From Acidimicrobiaceae bacterium (GTDB lineage: Bacteria; Actinomycetota; Acidimicrobiia; Acidimicrobiales; Ilumatobacteraceae): a DNA stretch of 64,000 nucleotides. The notes under the pieces are model-generated. The model was not told where the DNA came from and did not search any database. It saw nothing but the letters and a program-made list of their open reading frames with translations. The position numbers were made by a program, and so were the translations under genes. The stretch lies in the NCBI GenBank assembly GCA_020637295.1, contig JACJWF010000005.1, positions 124,001 to 188,000 on the forward strand. Direction: 5' to 3'. This document shows positions 45,500 to 55,352 of the stretch, in pieces (within the stretch, counting starts at the first letter, position 1; each line of letters starts with the position of its first letter).

Positions 45500-48400
45500 A
45501 TGCCTGCCGCACCCGCCCCGCCAGCTCCGAAGCTGGAACTACCCACCGACGTACTCCGGCCGAAGGCCCAGCCGCTGATCGACGCGGCGATGAAGTCCGG
45601 CGAGGACATGGCCAACCAGGTGGAGGTCTGCAGCGAGTGCGAGAAGTGCCCGCAGTGCGCCCAGCTGCACTGGGAGCAGATCCAGGTCGGCGAGGCGTCC
45701 AGCCACCTCGGCGCCCAGACGGAGAACTTCTGGAAGGACCTGCAGCGCAGCTTCCAGGACGGGGCCGAGGCGTACGACCGGGCCATCCGCCGCCCGGCCT
45801 GGGACCGCTGGATCGGCGCGGCCTTCTGGTATCAGTCGGCCAGCGCGCTGGTCAACAGCATGCTCGCGGCGAACCCCTGGGTGCTCTCCGGCTTCGGGCT
45901 GGATCCCTCGAAGATCTCCTTCACCCCGCACCCGGGATGGATCGAAGTGCCACTGGGAACCGGCACCCGCTGCTGGGTGGCCGACGAGAGCCTGATCGGT
46001 CTCGCGCACCAGGCCGCCTCATCGGCCGCGACCTACGAGGCCTACATGGCGGCCGTCGCCGACCTCAACGCCGCCTGCAGCGAGTTGAGCAACGCTGAGG
46101 CTGCGTACAAGGTGGCCGAGGCCACCTACGAGACGAACATGCAGCAGCTGCGCGACTGGTTCGACCGGGAGGGCAGCCTGTTCGTCGACACGCTCAACGA
46201 CCTGCGTGCCCGGTCGCGGCGGCTCGACGCCGCGCTGGAGGCCTGCCGCACCAAGTGCAAGCAGGACGTGGCCAAGGAGAGCGCCAACATTCTCGTGGCC
46301 GTGCTCTCCGGCCTCGGGGTCGTGGGGATCACGCTCGGGTCGCTCCTCGTCGCCATCGGGCAACCCTTCGACAGTGGGTCCACGGCCGTGGCTTCCTCGG
46401 CGTCCACCGCCGTTTCGACGACCGCCGCGCCCACCAGCAGTTCGTCGGCCAGCACGTCGTCCACCTCCACGCCGGCGGTGGCCGAGGTGCCGGACGTTGC
46501 ACCCGACGACGTGATGATCGACATGTTCATGCGCAACATCCACGGGGTCACCGCGTTCCCCGGTGTGGACTTCTCGCCCTTCCTCGGCGAGGGCGAGCAG
46601 AGCAAGTTCGCCCTCATGCCCGCCTCGCCGCTGTTCCGCACCTCCTTCTACGCGGAGACGCTGGACGAACTGGGCATGTTCCCCGGCGTGCTCGGCCCAC
46701 CGATCAACGTCACCGGCACAGCCGTCACCTCGCTGGACTTCGTCACCCCGCGCGCCGACCCGGTGAACGACATCTTCAACCGCTACGGCACGACGGGTGA
46801 GACCCTGTGGGCGCCGTTCGTCTCCTCCGGAACCCTCCCGAGCCTGACAGCGTTCACACTGCAGATGGACGGCAATGTGGCCGACCCGTCCTTCTGCGAG
46901 GGACGCGAGTTCCAGTTCGCCTTCAACATCTTCGACCCCGCCTACGGGGACCCCTTCACGGCGCTGCCGCAGTACCCGTCCGACTACTACGACGGCGGCA
47001 ACTACTTCGCCTGGTTCGGGATGCGCGACTGCCAGCTCGGCGGCGGGTTCAGCCAGGGCAGCACCCTCGCCCCGACCGACGTCACCGGTGGGGCGTTCCT
47101 CTCCACCGACGGCACCGGCAGCACGCTGACGTTCTTCATGCCCGCCCCGCCGAGTGGCCCGGACGCCAGCGTGTACATGATCTTCTTCGAGTACCCGGGC
47201 ACCACGTTCCAGCCGGACAACACCCGCTTCCAGTCCGTGCCGGACATCCTCGGACCGCCGACGTCGCTCTCCACCGCGATCACGACGTTCGACTGCAACT
47301 TCACGCTCGCCCCCCAGTCCCCGCCGACCACCGTCACCTCCGCCACCACCCCGGCCACGACGGCCACCCCGCCGTCCGTCACCAGCGGCGGCGGCGGGGG
47401 CACACCTTCCGGTGGGGACGCCGGCGGGGGCACCGGGACGGGCACGGGCACCGGGACGGGCACGGCCGTCACCAACGACCCGGACGAGACCCGCCCTGGC
47501 GTGGTGGCCGGCGGCGTGGCCTCCGCAGCGCTGGGTGGCACTGCACTGGCAGCGGCCTCCGGCGTGCAGCGCCGCCGGCGCACCGCCCCCGGCCGGCCGG
47601 GTGCCTCTGCGCCGGGAGGGACGGCACCCCCGCCCGGCGGCCCGGACAGCACCACGCCGCCTGGTGCGCCGCCGGCGACGCCGACCGGGCCGACCGGCCC
47701 CGAGACCAGCCTGCCCGGTGCGAAGGAGCTGGCCGAGACCCAGGCCCGCCGTGCGGAGGCAGAGCGGGCGGCGAACCAGCAGGCCGTCACCAACGCCCGC
47801 ACGGAGATGGAGGCAGCCGAGCGCGCCTACCACTCCGCCGTCGCCAGCCGAGCGGCCCGCGAGGGTGCGGAGGCCAACGAGAGCCTGTTCGAGGAGTTCA
47901 CCGACTGGTACTCCAACCGTGACAAGACCGAGGCTGCGCTGCTCCGCCGTGCCTACGAGACCGAGGAGCGCACCCTGCGCGCCTACCGGGCCGCGGTCTC
48001 CCGCTACGTCACCGCCCGGCTGCTGCTCACCGCCAGCGAGGAGCGGGCCAACGAGCTGTCGCGCATCTCCTCCGAGGTGAACGAGAACGCCGTCGCCTCC
48101 AGCCACTTCGAGTCCATCGAGCGGGTGATCGGCCTGCCGGAGAAGGACCGCAACCGCATCTCCACCCTCGCCAACGCCCGCGCCCGCATGCGTACCGCCC
48201 GCATCTTCCACGAGGCCATCGCACTGGCCGGTACCCGCATCAACCCCGGGTCGGGCGGCGAGTCCACGCTGGTGAAGCAGCTCGATTACCTGGCCGGCGG
48301 GATCCGGGACACGCGGCGGCAGCGGGAGTACCAGTACAACGAGAGCCAGGCCCACTACGACACCCGCGAGTGGTTCCGCGACACCGAACGCGACCTGAAG

Positions 48401-51400
48401 GTGGAGACGGCTGTCACCCTGGCCGAGCAGGGCACCGTGCTGGATCCGCGGGATGGCACGGTGCTGCGAGGCGACGCGCTGCGCGCCCGCTTCGCGGCCG
48501 ACCGGATCCAGTGGATGGCCGACTTCCTGGACCAGGCCTCCTGGCGGCGCAACGACCCCCGCTCGGCCCGCGCCACGGAGCTGCGGCGCCACCTCAAGGA
48601 GGCCTATGCCACGCTCGACTACCTGGGTCACGGCACGGTTCCGATGCGTGAGTTCTTCTCCGCGGCATCACTGACCATCCGCCAGCGCCAGGACGAAGTG
48701 AACACGTGGTTCATCAAGGACTACCTCGGCCTCCCCACCGAGTCCACCGGCACCTGGTGGGACACCATCAAGGTCGGCTGGAGCGTGAAGCTCGGCACCA
48801 GCGGCCGGGTGGCCGGCTTCGGCGAGCAGAACATCGAGGTCGTGCGCCAACGGATCTACACCATGAACCTGCAGGCCGACCACGCCGTCGACGCCCTGAA
48901 GACCGCAGCCGAGACGCCAGACCCGGACGACCTGCCCGAGAACATCCGCGACCTGCTGGAGACGTACGGCTACATCGAGGTCCGCGAGGACGGCACCTCC
49001 GTGTACGTCATCCCGACGGCGGACACGTTGGCCCAACGGGTGACCACCATCGATCGGCCGGGCGCCAGCTGGCTCGATGTCGTGTCCGTGCAGAACGCCG
49101 GAGAGATCCTGGTGTCAGTGGCCCTGCCGGAGCTGGCGTCCGCCAGGGTGGCGGCGATCGCCACCCGGCTCGGCGTCTCCGTCCGCGCCGTGCGGGCGGC
49201 GACGATCCTCACGGACCAGTTCGTCGGACTGGCCACCGACGTGGCCTTCAACTACGCCCACAGCGAGCCCGGCAAGTTCAACCTGGCGTCCTCGGCGCTG
49301 GAGTCGTTGGCGATGAGCTGGGTCGGCCTGCTGTCGCGCACGGGCTCCGACCTCGTGGTCAACGCCATCGGCAACCGCACGATCGGCCGGCTGATCGCCG
49401 ACGACACCACCCGCAAGCAGGTGATCGGCGTCATCAGCGAGCTGATGGGCGTACCGGTGGACACCGTGCAGCAGATCGCCTTCAACGCGGCCAAGGGTCA
49501 GACGGTGACATCCGACGATGTGCTCGCCGCCCTGCTCGGCAGCGCGATGAACGCCGTCGGGTCCCGGGCGGGCAAGCATGGCGCGGAGTCCGTCGAGCAT
49601 GCGCTCTCGCTGCTGCCGCGGGACCTCCGGGAGCGCTCGATCCTGCTCGCCCCCAACGACGGCCTGCGCCGTGCGATCGAAACCGACGCCCGGCTGAACG
49701 AGCGGGCCGAGCGACGCTTCGACTCTGCGGTCGGCGACGGGGCGATGGACCGGGGGACCGGCTCGCGCATCTTCGAGGCGCTGCGCCTCGGCGAGCTGAC
49801 CTGGAGCGAGCTGCAGAGGGTGTACACCATCCGCGGCTCGGAGATGGACACGGTGATGGACCAGGTGCGCCTGGACCGCGATCGATTCGTGCGGTCCGTG
49901 GTCAGCGCGGCGAGGGTGCTGGCCACCGACATGATCACCCGCCATTACGACGAGCAGATGGCCAACGCCACCACCACCGAGCGGCGCCGGGAGCTGACAT
50001 CGGAGCGTCAGGCGGAGCTGGCCAAGATCGCCGACCTCCAGTTCGAGTCCCGCCTCAACGACAGCTTCGCCTCGAAGGCGATGGAGGTCGCCGGCGAGTC
50101 GCGCGCTGCGCTCCTGGACCGTCTGCGCGGCGACGAGGCCACGATGAAGCGGGTCGGTGGAGAGGACGGGCTGGCGTCGCTGAGCGACGACCAGCTGCGC
50201 GACCTCGCGTTCAACAAGCTCGAGTCCGAGTACCTCGACGCCTTCGGCAAGGCCGGCGACGTCATCCAGCCGGGTTCTGCAGGTGCGACCAGCGACGTGG
50301 ACCGGTCCTGGGCGTCGGAGTGGCTGCGACGCGCCGCGAAGGCCATCGTGCAGGCGGAGATGACCCGGGCGCGGATGGACACCGAGCTCGGCCCGACCAC
50401 GGCGTCGGCGTTCGATGTGAACGAGTACAACAACGTGATGTCACGCATCAAGAGCGTGATCCTCCACCGCAGCGAGTTCGCCGGGCTGGACGCGACGACG
50501 GTCACCATCCGTCGACCGGACGGCTCCACCGCGGACGTCACGCTGAACCACGCCGACACGGTGGAGGCCAACTCGCTGGCGGCGGCGATGCTGCACATGT
50601 CCGCCGAGCGGCGCGACCGCTTCCAGTCCAACGTGCTCGGATCGTCACGTGGGGCCGACCGCGACCGGCTGATCGCGATGTTCACTCATGCCAAGGAGGA
50701 GCTGGCCAGCTCCGACTCATTGTTGACGCGATACACGCAGGAGGAGGCCGCCCGCAGCGGCACCTCCGTCGACGACCCCGACACCCAGCTGCGGGCCCGC
50801 GACCGCCTGTACGGCGAGCGGATGATGGAGCTCGACCGGATCGGCCTGGCCATCGACCGGGCGCCGGAGGGCAGCCGGGAGCGCGCTGAGCTGATGGCGA
50901 CGTGGGAGCGGCTGATGAACACCGCCCTGCGCGACGGGATCGAGACGTACTCCGACATGGCCAACCTGGACATCATCGTCAGCCGGATGCAGAGTGCGAA
51001 GAAGCCCGACGGCTCCAAGTACTCGCCGGAGGAGCTGATGCGCCTGCCGGAGTTCCGCCTCGGCGAGGGCGGGCTGCTCAGCCATGTCAGCGAGCAGCAG
51101 GTGCGCTCGATGCTGAACGACCAGGTGCTGATGATCATGCATCACGTGGAGGCGTACCACCATGGGCACGAGTCCGCCGCCAAGGCCACCCGCTCCCTGG
51201 CCAAGTATGCGGAGCGGGCGCTGCTGGCGTTGTCGCTGCTCGGCCAGTTCCATCCCGACACGCCGGGGAAGTACAAGGACCTGTTCGAGGCCACGCGCTC
51301 CCTCCTGCGTAACAAGGACAACCCGCAGGCGCTGCTGCGCACCCTCGGCTCCCTCGGGCCTGGCCGTGGCGACCCGCACCAGAGCCTGCGCTGGTACCTG

Positions 51401-51943
51401 GACCAGATCGAGACGCTCCCCGGCATGGCCGGGCTGACGTCGGCACCGGTCGCCGGCAGGGCGCGCCTGCCGTTCAACTCCACCGCAGCTCGACGGGACT
51501 GGGAACGACGCAAGCGCGCTGCCGAGGCCAACGGCATGCTGCCCCAGGTGATCGGTGTGGAGCTGATCAACACGATGCAGGACCTCCAGGCGACGGAGCG
51601 GGAACTGAACCGGATGCGGGCACTGCGCGAGTTCCGGTCCACCGACCGGGCGGAGGCAGCGAGATCGATCGCGCTCGCCGAGGAGCTGCGCATCCGGCTG
51701 AGCTGGCTCAGCGGCAGCGACTACGCGGGCCCCCACTGGCGGTCCATGCAGACGCAGATGTGGGAAGCGACGAAGCGCGTGGAGGAGCTGAAGCGGGCGT
51801 GGGTGGCTGCGGGCCGGCCAGACGACGACGGCTGGGCGGCCCGGATCGCCGACATGGAGGAACGTGTCGACGGCCTACGTGAACGTGAACGCGAACTGCA
51901 GGGGGACCTTCAGAGGCTCAGGAGGCAGCCTGCGGCACGGTGA
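45500..51943 (+). CDS. Giant 2147-residue membrane protein, family unknown
   Basis: This is the largest gene in the window. The N-terminus (1-260) has a CX2CX2CX2C cluster (C44, C47, C50, C53; CSECEKCPQC), suitable for zinc or an Fe-S cluster, and helices. A membrane span at about 262-286 is followed by an external beta-rich region (about 300-640). A Gly/Thr tract comes next (near 640-655, GTGTGTGTGT), then a second span (about 668-688) followed by RRRR. The remaining 1450 residues are predicted cytoplasmic, mostly helical, rich in Arg/Glu/Ala, with coiled coils near 750-900 and at the end. No enzyme motif is visible. Codon use is uniform, so this is a single real gene. A large scaffold or a contact-dependent effector are both open options. 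Confidence 0.8.
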   Translation: MPAAPAPPAPKLELPTDVLRPKAQPLIDAAMKSGEDMANQVEVCSECEKCPQCAQLHWEQIQVGEASSHLGAQTENFWKDLQRSFQDGAEAYDRAIRRPAWDRWIGAAFWYQSASALVNSMLAANPWVLSGFGLDPSKISFTPHPGWIEVPLGTGTRCWVADESLIGLAHQAASSAATYEAYMAAVADLNAACSELSNAEAAYKVAEATYETNMQQLRDWFDREGSLFVDTLNDLRARSRRLDAALEACRTKCKQDVAKESANILVAVLSGLGVVGITLGSLLVAIGQPFDSGSTAVASSASTAVSTTAAPTSSSSASTSSTSTPAVAEVPDVAPDDVMIDMFMRNIHGVTAFPGVDFSPFLGEGEQSKFALMPASPLFRTSFYAETLDELGMFPGVLGPPINVTGTAVTSLDFVTPRADPVNDIFNRYGTTGETLWAPFVSSGTLPSLTAFTLQMDGNVADPSFCEGREFQFAFNIFDPAYGDPFTALPQYPSDYYDGGNYFAWFGMRDCQLGGGFSQGSTLAPTDVTGGAFLSTDGTGSTLTFFMPAPPSGPDASVYMIFFEYPGTTFQPDNTRFQSVPDILGPPTSLSTAITTFDCNFTLAPQSPPTTVTSATTPATTATPPSVTSGGGGGTPSGGDAGGGTGTGTGTGTGTAVTNDPDETRPGVVAGGVASAALGGTALAAASGVQRRRRTAPGRPGASAPGGTAPPPGGPDSTTPPGAPPATPTGPTGPETSLPGAKELAETQARRAEAERAANQQAVTNARTEMEAAERAYHSAVASRAAREGAEANESLFEEFTDWYSNRDKTEAALLRRAYETEERTLRAYRAAVSRYVTARLLLTASEERANELSRISSEVNENAVASSHFESIERVIGLPEKDRNRISTLANARARMRTARIFHEAIALAGTRINPGSGGESTLVKQLDYLAGGIRDTRRQREYQYNESQAHYDTREWFRDTERDLKVETAVTLAEQGTVLDPRDGTVLRGDALRARFAADRIQWMADFLDQASWRRNDPRSARATELRRHLKEAYATLDYLGHGTVPMREFFSAASLTIRQRQDEVNTWFIKDYLGLPTESTGTWWDTIKVGWSVKLGTSGRVAGFGEQNIEVVRQRIYTMNLQADHAVDALKTAAETPDPDDLPENIRDLLETYGYIEVREDGTSVYVIPTADTLAQRVTTIDRPGASWLDVVSVQNAGEILVSVALPELASARVAAIATRLGVSVRAVRAATILTDQFVGLATDVAFNYAHSEPGKFNLASSALESLAMSWVGLLSRTGSDLVVNAIGNRTIGRLIADDTTRKQVIGVISELMGVPVDTVQQIAFNAAKGQTVTSDDVLAALLGSAMNAVGSRAGKHGAESVEHALSLLPRDLRERSILLAPNDGLRRAIETDARLNERAERRFDSAVGDGAMDRGTGSRIFEALRLGELTWSELQRVYTIRGSEMDTVMDQVRLDRDRFVRSVVSAARVLATDMITRHYDEQMANATTTERRRELTSERQAELAKIADLQFESRLNDSFASKAMEVAGESRAALLDRLRGDEATMKRVGGEDGLASLSDDQLRDLAFNKLESEYLDAFGKAGDVIQPGSAGATSDVDRSWASEWLRRAAKAIVQAEMTRARMDTELGPTTASAFDVNEYNNVMSRIKSVILHRSEFAGLDATTVTIRRPDGSTADVTLNHADTVEANSLAAAMLHMSAERRDRFQSNVLGSSRGADRDRLIAMFTHAKEELASSDSLLTRYTQEEAARSGTSVDDPDTQLRARDRLYGERMMELDRIGLAIDRAPEGSRERAELMATWERLMNTALRDGIETYSDMANLDIIVSRMQSAKKPDGSKYSPEELMRLPEFRLGEGGLLSHVSEQQVRSMLNDQVLMIMHHVEAYHHGHESAAKATRSLAKYAERALLALSLLGQFHPDTPGKYKDLFEATRSLLRNKDNPQALLRTLGSLGPGRGDPHQSLRWYLDQIETLPGMAGLTSAPVAGRARLPFNSTAARRDWERRKRAAEANGMLPQVIGVELINTMQDLQATERELNRMRALREFRSTDRAEAARSIALAEELRIRLSWLSGSDYAGPHWRSMQTQMWEATKRVEELKRAWVAAGRPDDDGWAARIADMEERVDGLRERERELQGDLQRLRRQPAAR

Positions 51944-53030
51944 GCGTGAACGTGGCCCCCCGCCCGGATCCGGGGGACTCGGCCGTGAGGTCGCCACCGT
52001 GGGCGCGGGCGATGGCGCGGCCGATGGTGAGGCCGATGCCGGTGCCACCGGCGTGCCCCTGCGGGTCGGCCCGGTAGAACCGCTCGAACACGTGGGCCAA
52101 CTCGTCCGTGCGCAGGCCACGCCCGGTGTCGGCGACGGCGACCCGGCACGTCCCGCCCTCGCAGGAGGTCGTGACGGTGACCGTGCCGCCCCGCGGTGTG
52201 TAGTTGAGGGCGTTGCCGAGCAGGTTGGCGAGCACCTGCACGATCCGGTCGTGGTCCACGTGCACGAGGGCGGGCCCGTACGCGGAGATCGCCAGCGCAA
52301 TGCCGGCGGCGTCGGCCCGGGGGCGCAGCCGCTCCACGGTCATCGCGGCCAGGTCGCCCAGGTCGGCGGCGGCCGGGGTGAGGTCCAGGCGGCCCTCCTC
52401 GGCTCGGGACACCGCGGCGAGGTCCTGCGACAGGCGCTGCAGGCGGGCCAGTTCGGCGGTCGCCGTGGCGGCCATCTCGTCGGCGCTGAACAGCCCGTCG
52501 GTGTAGCCCTCGACCACTCCGCCGAGGGTGGTGAGGGGCGTGCGCATCTCGTGGGCGACGTCGTTGATCAGGGCGGCGCGGCGCTGCTCCGTGGCTGCCA
52601 GTGTGGCGGCCAGGCGGTTCACGTCGCCGGCGAGTGCGGCGAGCTCCCGCTCGGGCGGCGCCTCCACCTGGGCGTCGTAATCACCTGCGGCAAGGCGCTG
52701 CGTGGCCCGTTGCAGATTGGTGAGGTGGCGGACCTCGCGGCGGCTCATCCAGATCGCCGCGATCGCGGCCACCACGATGGCGGCGATCACCGCGATGAGC
52801 GTCGCCCAGTCCACGGCGGAGATCACGGCATCACGCTGGTCGGCGGCGGCTTCGGCACCCACCCCCTGGTTGCCGCCCGGGCCACCCATCCCGTTCATCC
52901 CGCCCATGCCGTTCATCCGGTCGTCGAACAGCCGCGGCACCATCACCCTCACGAGCACGGCGAACACGGCGGCGCCGGCGACGGCGACCGCCAGGTACGA
53001 CCACAGCAGGCGGGAGCGCACGGACCTCAC
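51918..53030 (-). CDS. Sensor histidine kinase with Met-rich external loop
   Basis: A 370-residue two-component kinase starting at a GTG that overlaps the response-regulator stop (GTGA). Two spans (about 8-28 and 75-97) flank a loop containing RMNGMGGMNGMGG, a Met/Gly-rich stretch like Cu(I)-binding motifs. A HAMP domain (about 98-150), H-box VAHEMRTPL (about 170), N-box NLLGNALNYTP, DTGRGL and GTGIGL follow. The 3' end overlaps the convergent giant gene by 26 bp. Metal sensing is inferred from composition only. Confidence 0.92.
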   Translation of the reverse strand: MRSVRSRLLWSYLAVAVAGAAVFAVLVRVMVPRLFDDRMNGMGGMNGMGGPGGNQGVGAEAAADQRDAVISAVDWATLIAVIAAIVVAAIAAIWMSRREVRHLTNLQRATQRLAAGDYDAQVEAPPERELAALAGDVNRLAATLAATEQRRAALINDVAHEMRTPLTTLGGVVEGYTDGLFSADEMAATATAELARLQRLSQDLAAVSRAEEGRLDLTPAAADLGDLAAMTVERLRPRADAAGIALAISAYGPALVHVDHDRIVQVLANLLGNALNYTPRGGTVTVTTSCEGGTCRVAVADTGRGLRTDELAHVFERFYRADPQGHAGGTGIGLTIGRAIARAHGGDLTAESPGSGRGATFTLTVPQAAS

Positions 53031-53722
53031 GATGCACCGTCCAGCAGCTTGTAGCCGACACCCCGGACGGTGGCGACGAAGCGGGGCGCGTCGGCGTCGT
53101 CGCCGAGCGCCTTGCGCAGGCTGCGGATGTGGACATCGACGACGCGCTCGTCGCCGTAGTAGTCGTACCCCCACACCCGCTCCAGCAGCTGGCGGCGGCT
53201 GAACACCCGTCCGGGGGCAGATGCCAGTGCGGCGAGCAGGTCGAACTCCAGGCCCCGCACGTCGGTGGCGGCCCCGTCGACGGACACCTCGCGCCGGTCG
53301 GTGTCCACGACCAGCCCGCCGGCCACGGGCTCGTCGCCCAGCCCGACCCCCGTCCGCGGGCGGCGCAGCATCGCCTTCACCCGCAGCGCCAGTTCCCGAG
53401 CGCTGAACGGCTTGGTGACGTAGTCGTCGGCGCCGACGGACAGGCCGATCACCCGGTCGACCTCCTCCGCCCGCGCCGTCAACATGATCACGTAGGCGTC
53501 GCCGTCGGCGCGGATCCGGCGCAGCACCTCGATGCCGTCCGTGCCCGGCATCATCACGTCGAGGATCACCACGTCCGGCCGGTGGTCGGCCACCATCGCC
53601 AGCGCCGTCTCCCCATCGCCGGCCTCCACCACCTGCAACCCGTCGGCCTCCAGGTAGCGGCGGACGACCTCGCGGATGGTGGCCTCGTCGTCGACGACGA
53701 GCACGAGGGGCGAGGGGCTCAT
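53027..53722 (-). CDS. OmpR/PhoB-family response regulator
   Basis: A 231-residue regulator. The receiver (about 1-120) has VVDDE, phosphoacceptor Asp in VILDVMMPG, MLTARAE and the Lys in VTKPFSAREL. A winged-helix DNA-binding domain (about 135-230) has RGLEFDLLAALASAPG, RVWGYDYYGDERVVDVHI and VRGVGYKL. It is first in an operon with the histidine kinase, which overlaps it by four bases. The start MSPSPLVLVVDDE at 53722 gives the standard length. Confidence 0.95.
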   Translation of the reverse strand: MSPSPLVLVVDDEATIREVVRRYLEADGLQVVEAGDGETALAMVADHRPDVVILDVMMPGTDGIEVLRRIRADGDAYVIMLTARAEEVDRVIGLSVGADDYVTKPFSARELALRVKAMLRRPRTGVGLGDEPVAGGLVVDTDRREVSVDGAATDVRGLEFDLLAALASAPGRVFSRRQLLERVWGYDYYGDERVVDVHIRSLRKALGDDADAPRFVATVRGVGYKLLDGAS

Positions 53723-53740
53723 GCCGTCACTCTCGCGCGC

Positions 53741-53771
53741 ACGAGCCCCGTCCGGCTCGGACGGGGCTCGT
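53741..53771 (-). terminator. 13-bp hairpin between small secreted protein gene and response regulator
   Basis: A perfect 13 bp stem (53741-53753 with 53759-53771) has a five-base loop. It follows the stop at 53793 by about 20 bp and precedes the regulator start by about 20 bp. Without a T-run it could be a terminator or an attenuator that lowers expression of the downstream two-component genes. Confidence 0.5.
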
Positions 53772-53792
53772 GGAGTTGGGGCCGAGGTTGGT

Positions 53793-54128
53793 TCACCGGC
53801 TGCCCTTGTGCTGCACGCCGGTGCCGTCCATCGGGCGGACCGTGCTGTCGTCGTCGTGGTAGACGCCGGTGCCGTCGCGGGCCTGGATCTGGTCCTGGTC
53901 GCCCGTGCCGTTGCCGTTGGGGCCCATGCCGTCGCCCATCCGACCCTGATGCTGCTGGTACATCTCGCCGGTGCCGTCGCACACCATCGTGCCGTTGCCG
54001 CGGCCTCCGCTGCCGTTGCCGTTGCCCTGGCCGTTGCCGGTCCAGGAGTCGGCCGCCACGATTGCCGCCGGGGTGAGGGTGGCAACCGCCACGCCGCCGA
54101 ACACCAGTGCCTTCTGATACCGCTTCAT
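53793..54128 (-). CDS. Small secreted Gly/Asn/Met-rich protein
   Basis: A 111-residue protein with signal peptide MKRYQKALVFGGVAVATLTP (cleavage likely after AADS or nearby). The mature part is rich in Gly, Asn, Asp, Gln and Met (GNGQGNGNGSGGRGNG; MGDGMGPNGNG) with one Cys and several DGTG repeats. No family is recognised. It lies just upstream of the two-component genes whose sensor also has a Met/Gly-rich loop, so it may be a target or an accessory binding protein. An ATG at 54128 has a GGAAGGA ribosome-binding site. Confidence 0.65.
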   Translation of the reverse strand: MKRYQKALVFGGVAVATLTPAAIVAADSWTGNGQGNGNGSGGRGNGTMVCDGTGEMYQQHQGRMGDGMGPNGNGTGDQDQIQARDGTGVYHDDDSTVRPMDGTGVQHKGSR

Positions 54129-54244
54129 GATCCTTCCTTCCGAGGGGGTTCCTCTTTTCGGTGCAAGGTCATGATCCGCCCGGCCCGTGAAAGCCCGAGG
54201 GGAGCGGATGTGAAGGTTCCGTGAAGGCGCCGGTGCGGCAGGGT

Positions 54245-55249
54245 TCAGGCGGGGGGCACCACGGCGAGGTCTGCTGCGTTCGGGTAGACGACGTGCAGGC
54301 TGAACGTCATCGTGCAGTCGCCCACCACCCCGTCCGGCGGCAGACCCAGCGAGTTGCGGAAGGCCTCGGCGCTGCCCGTCACCGTGGCCTGCATGCCGGC
54401 CACCCAGGTGCCGGTCTCATCGGTCCACACCGTCAGGACCTCCGGGGTCAGGCCGTAGGGCAGGCCCAGCATTTCCTCCCAGCCGGTGGGGAAGGCCCGC
54501 ACGTCGTACACCAGCACGGCCATGCCGTCGATGACGTCCGGCACCCCGCCGGACGGCGGCGTGCCGAAGTCCTCGCTCCACATCTGATGGGTGCCGGGAC
54601 AGCTCGCCAGCAGGTCGTACACCGCGCTGTCGTCGGGTGTGGTCACCGTGTACGTGCCACTGCCGTCGTCGAGCCAGACCTGGTCACCGATCATCGTCAG
54701 CCGCACGGTGAGTTGCTGGCCGGCATAGTCCACCGTGGTGTTGCAGATGGCGCGATCGGGTGCCACGAACTGGCCCTGGAGGTGCATCGTCATCGCGTCG
54801 GTACCCCAGTCCACACTGAGGTCCTCGACGAAGGCGAACGAGTCCAGCACGTCCACCGGCCCGAGCAACGTGCCCTGACCGGGGATGGTCAGGTCCGTAC
54901 CGGACTGCGTGCCGGTCTGCGGGACGGTCGGCGTCACCGGTGGGTTGGTGAGCGTGGCGCCATCGTCGGACGTGCCGCCGCGGCTCGTCAGCGAGATCAC
55001 CAGCGCCGCGCCGGCGCCCAGCACGGCGAGGACGGCCAGTACGGCCACCACGAGGATCCAGACGTCGCGCTTCGGCGCCGGGGGACCAGAGGCACCGCCG
55101 GCACCCGTGTGCCACGGCTGCCCGGGCGGCGGCGTGCCGTAGGGCGGTGGGACGTGCACCGGCGTGCGGGAGAAGGGGGATGAACCGGGCGGGTCCCAGG
55201 GCGCGCCCGCGGGCGCGCTGAACGACGACCAGCCGTGCGTGGTGGACAT
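54245..55249 (-). CDS. Single-pass membrane protein with LppX-like external domain
   Basis: A 334-residue protein starting MSTTHGWSSFSAPAG. The cytoplasmic part is Pro/Gly-rich (1-58). One span (about 62-88, WILVVAVLAVLAVLGAGAAL) is followed by a beta-rich external domain. That domain contains MTMHLQGQFVAPDRAICNTTV, VRLTMIGDQVWLDDG and a C-terminal CTMTFSLHVV strand. The layout recalls LppX/LprG-like lipid-carrier folds, but this is a weak guess. It is transcribed alone. Confidence 0.6.
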   Translation of the reverse strand: MSTTHGWSSFSAPAGAPWDPPGSSPFSRTPVHVPPPYGTPPPGQPWHTGAGGASGPPAPKRDVWILVVAVLAVLAVLGAGAALVISLTSRGGTSDDGATLTNPPVTPTVPQTGTQSGTDLTIPGQGTLLGPVDVLDSFAFVEDLSVDWGTDAMTMHLQGQFVAPDRAICNTTVDYAGQQLTVRLTMIGDQVWLDDGSGTYTVTTPDDSAVYDLLASCPGTHQMWSEDFGTPPSGGVPDVIDGMAVLVYDVRAFPTGWEEMLGLPYGLTPEVLTVWTDETGTWVAGMQATVTGSAEAFRNSLGLPPDGVVGDCTMTFSLHVVYPNAADLAVVPPA

Positions 55250-55352
55250 GACGACCACCTCCTTGCGAGGCTGAGCCTCAGCTGCATCATCCACCTGCGG
55301 CCGCCGTGCCGTCAGGGGCCAAGGTCCGGCGGGAGGGGTTAGGGTTCGGGGC

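Noticed and set aside
46019..48631. 870-codon minus-strand frame inside the giant gene
   Set aside because: It is antisense to a continuous gene with better codon pattern and has no recognisable motif.
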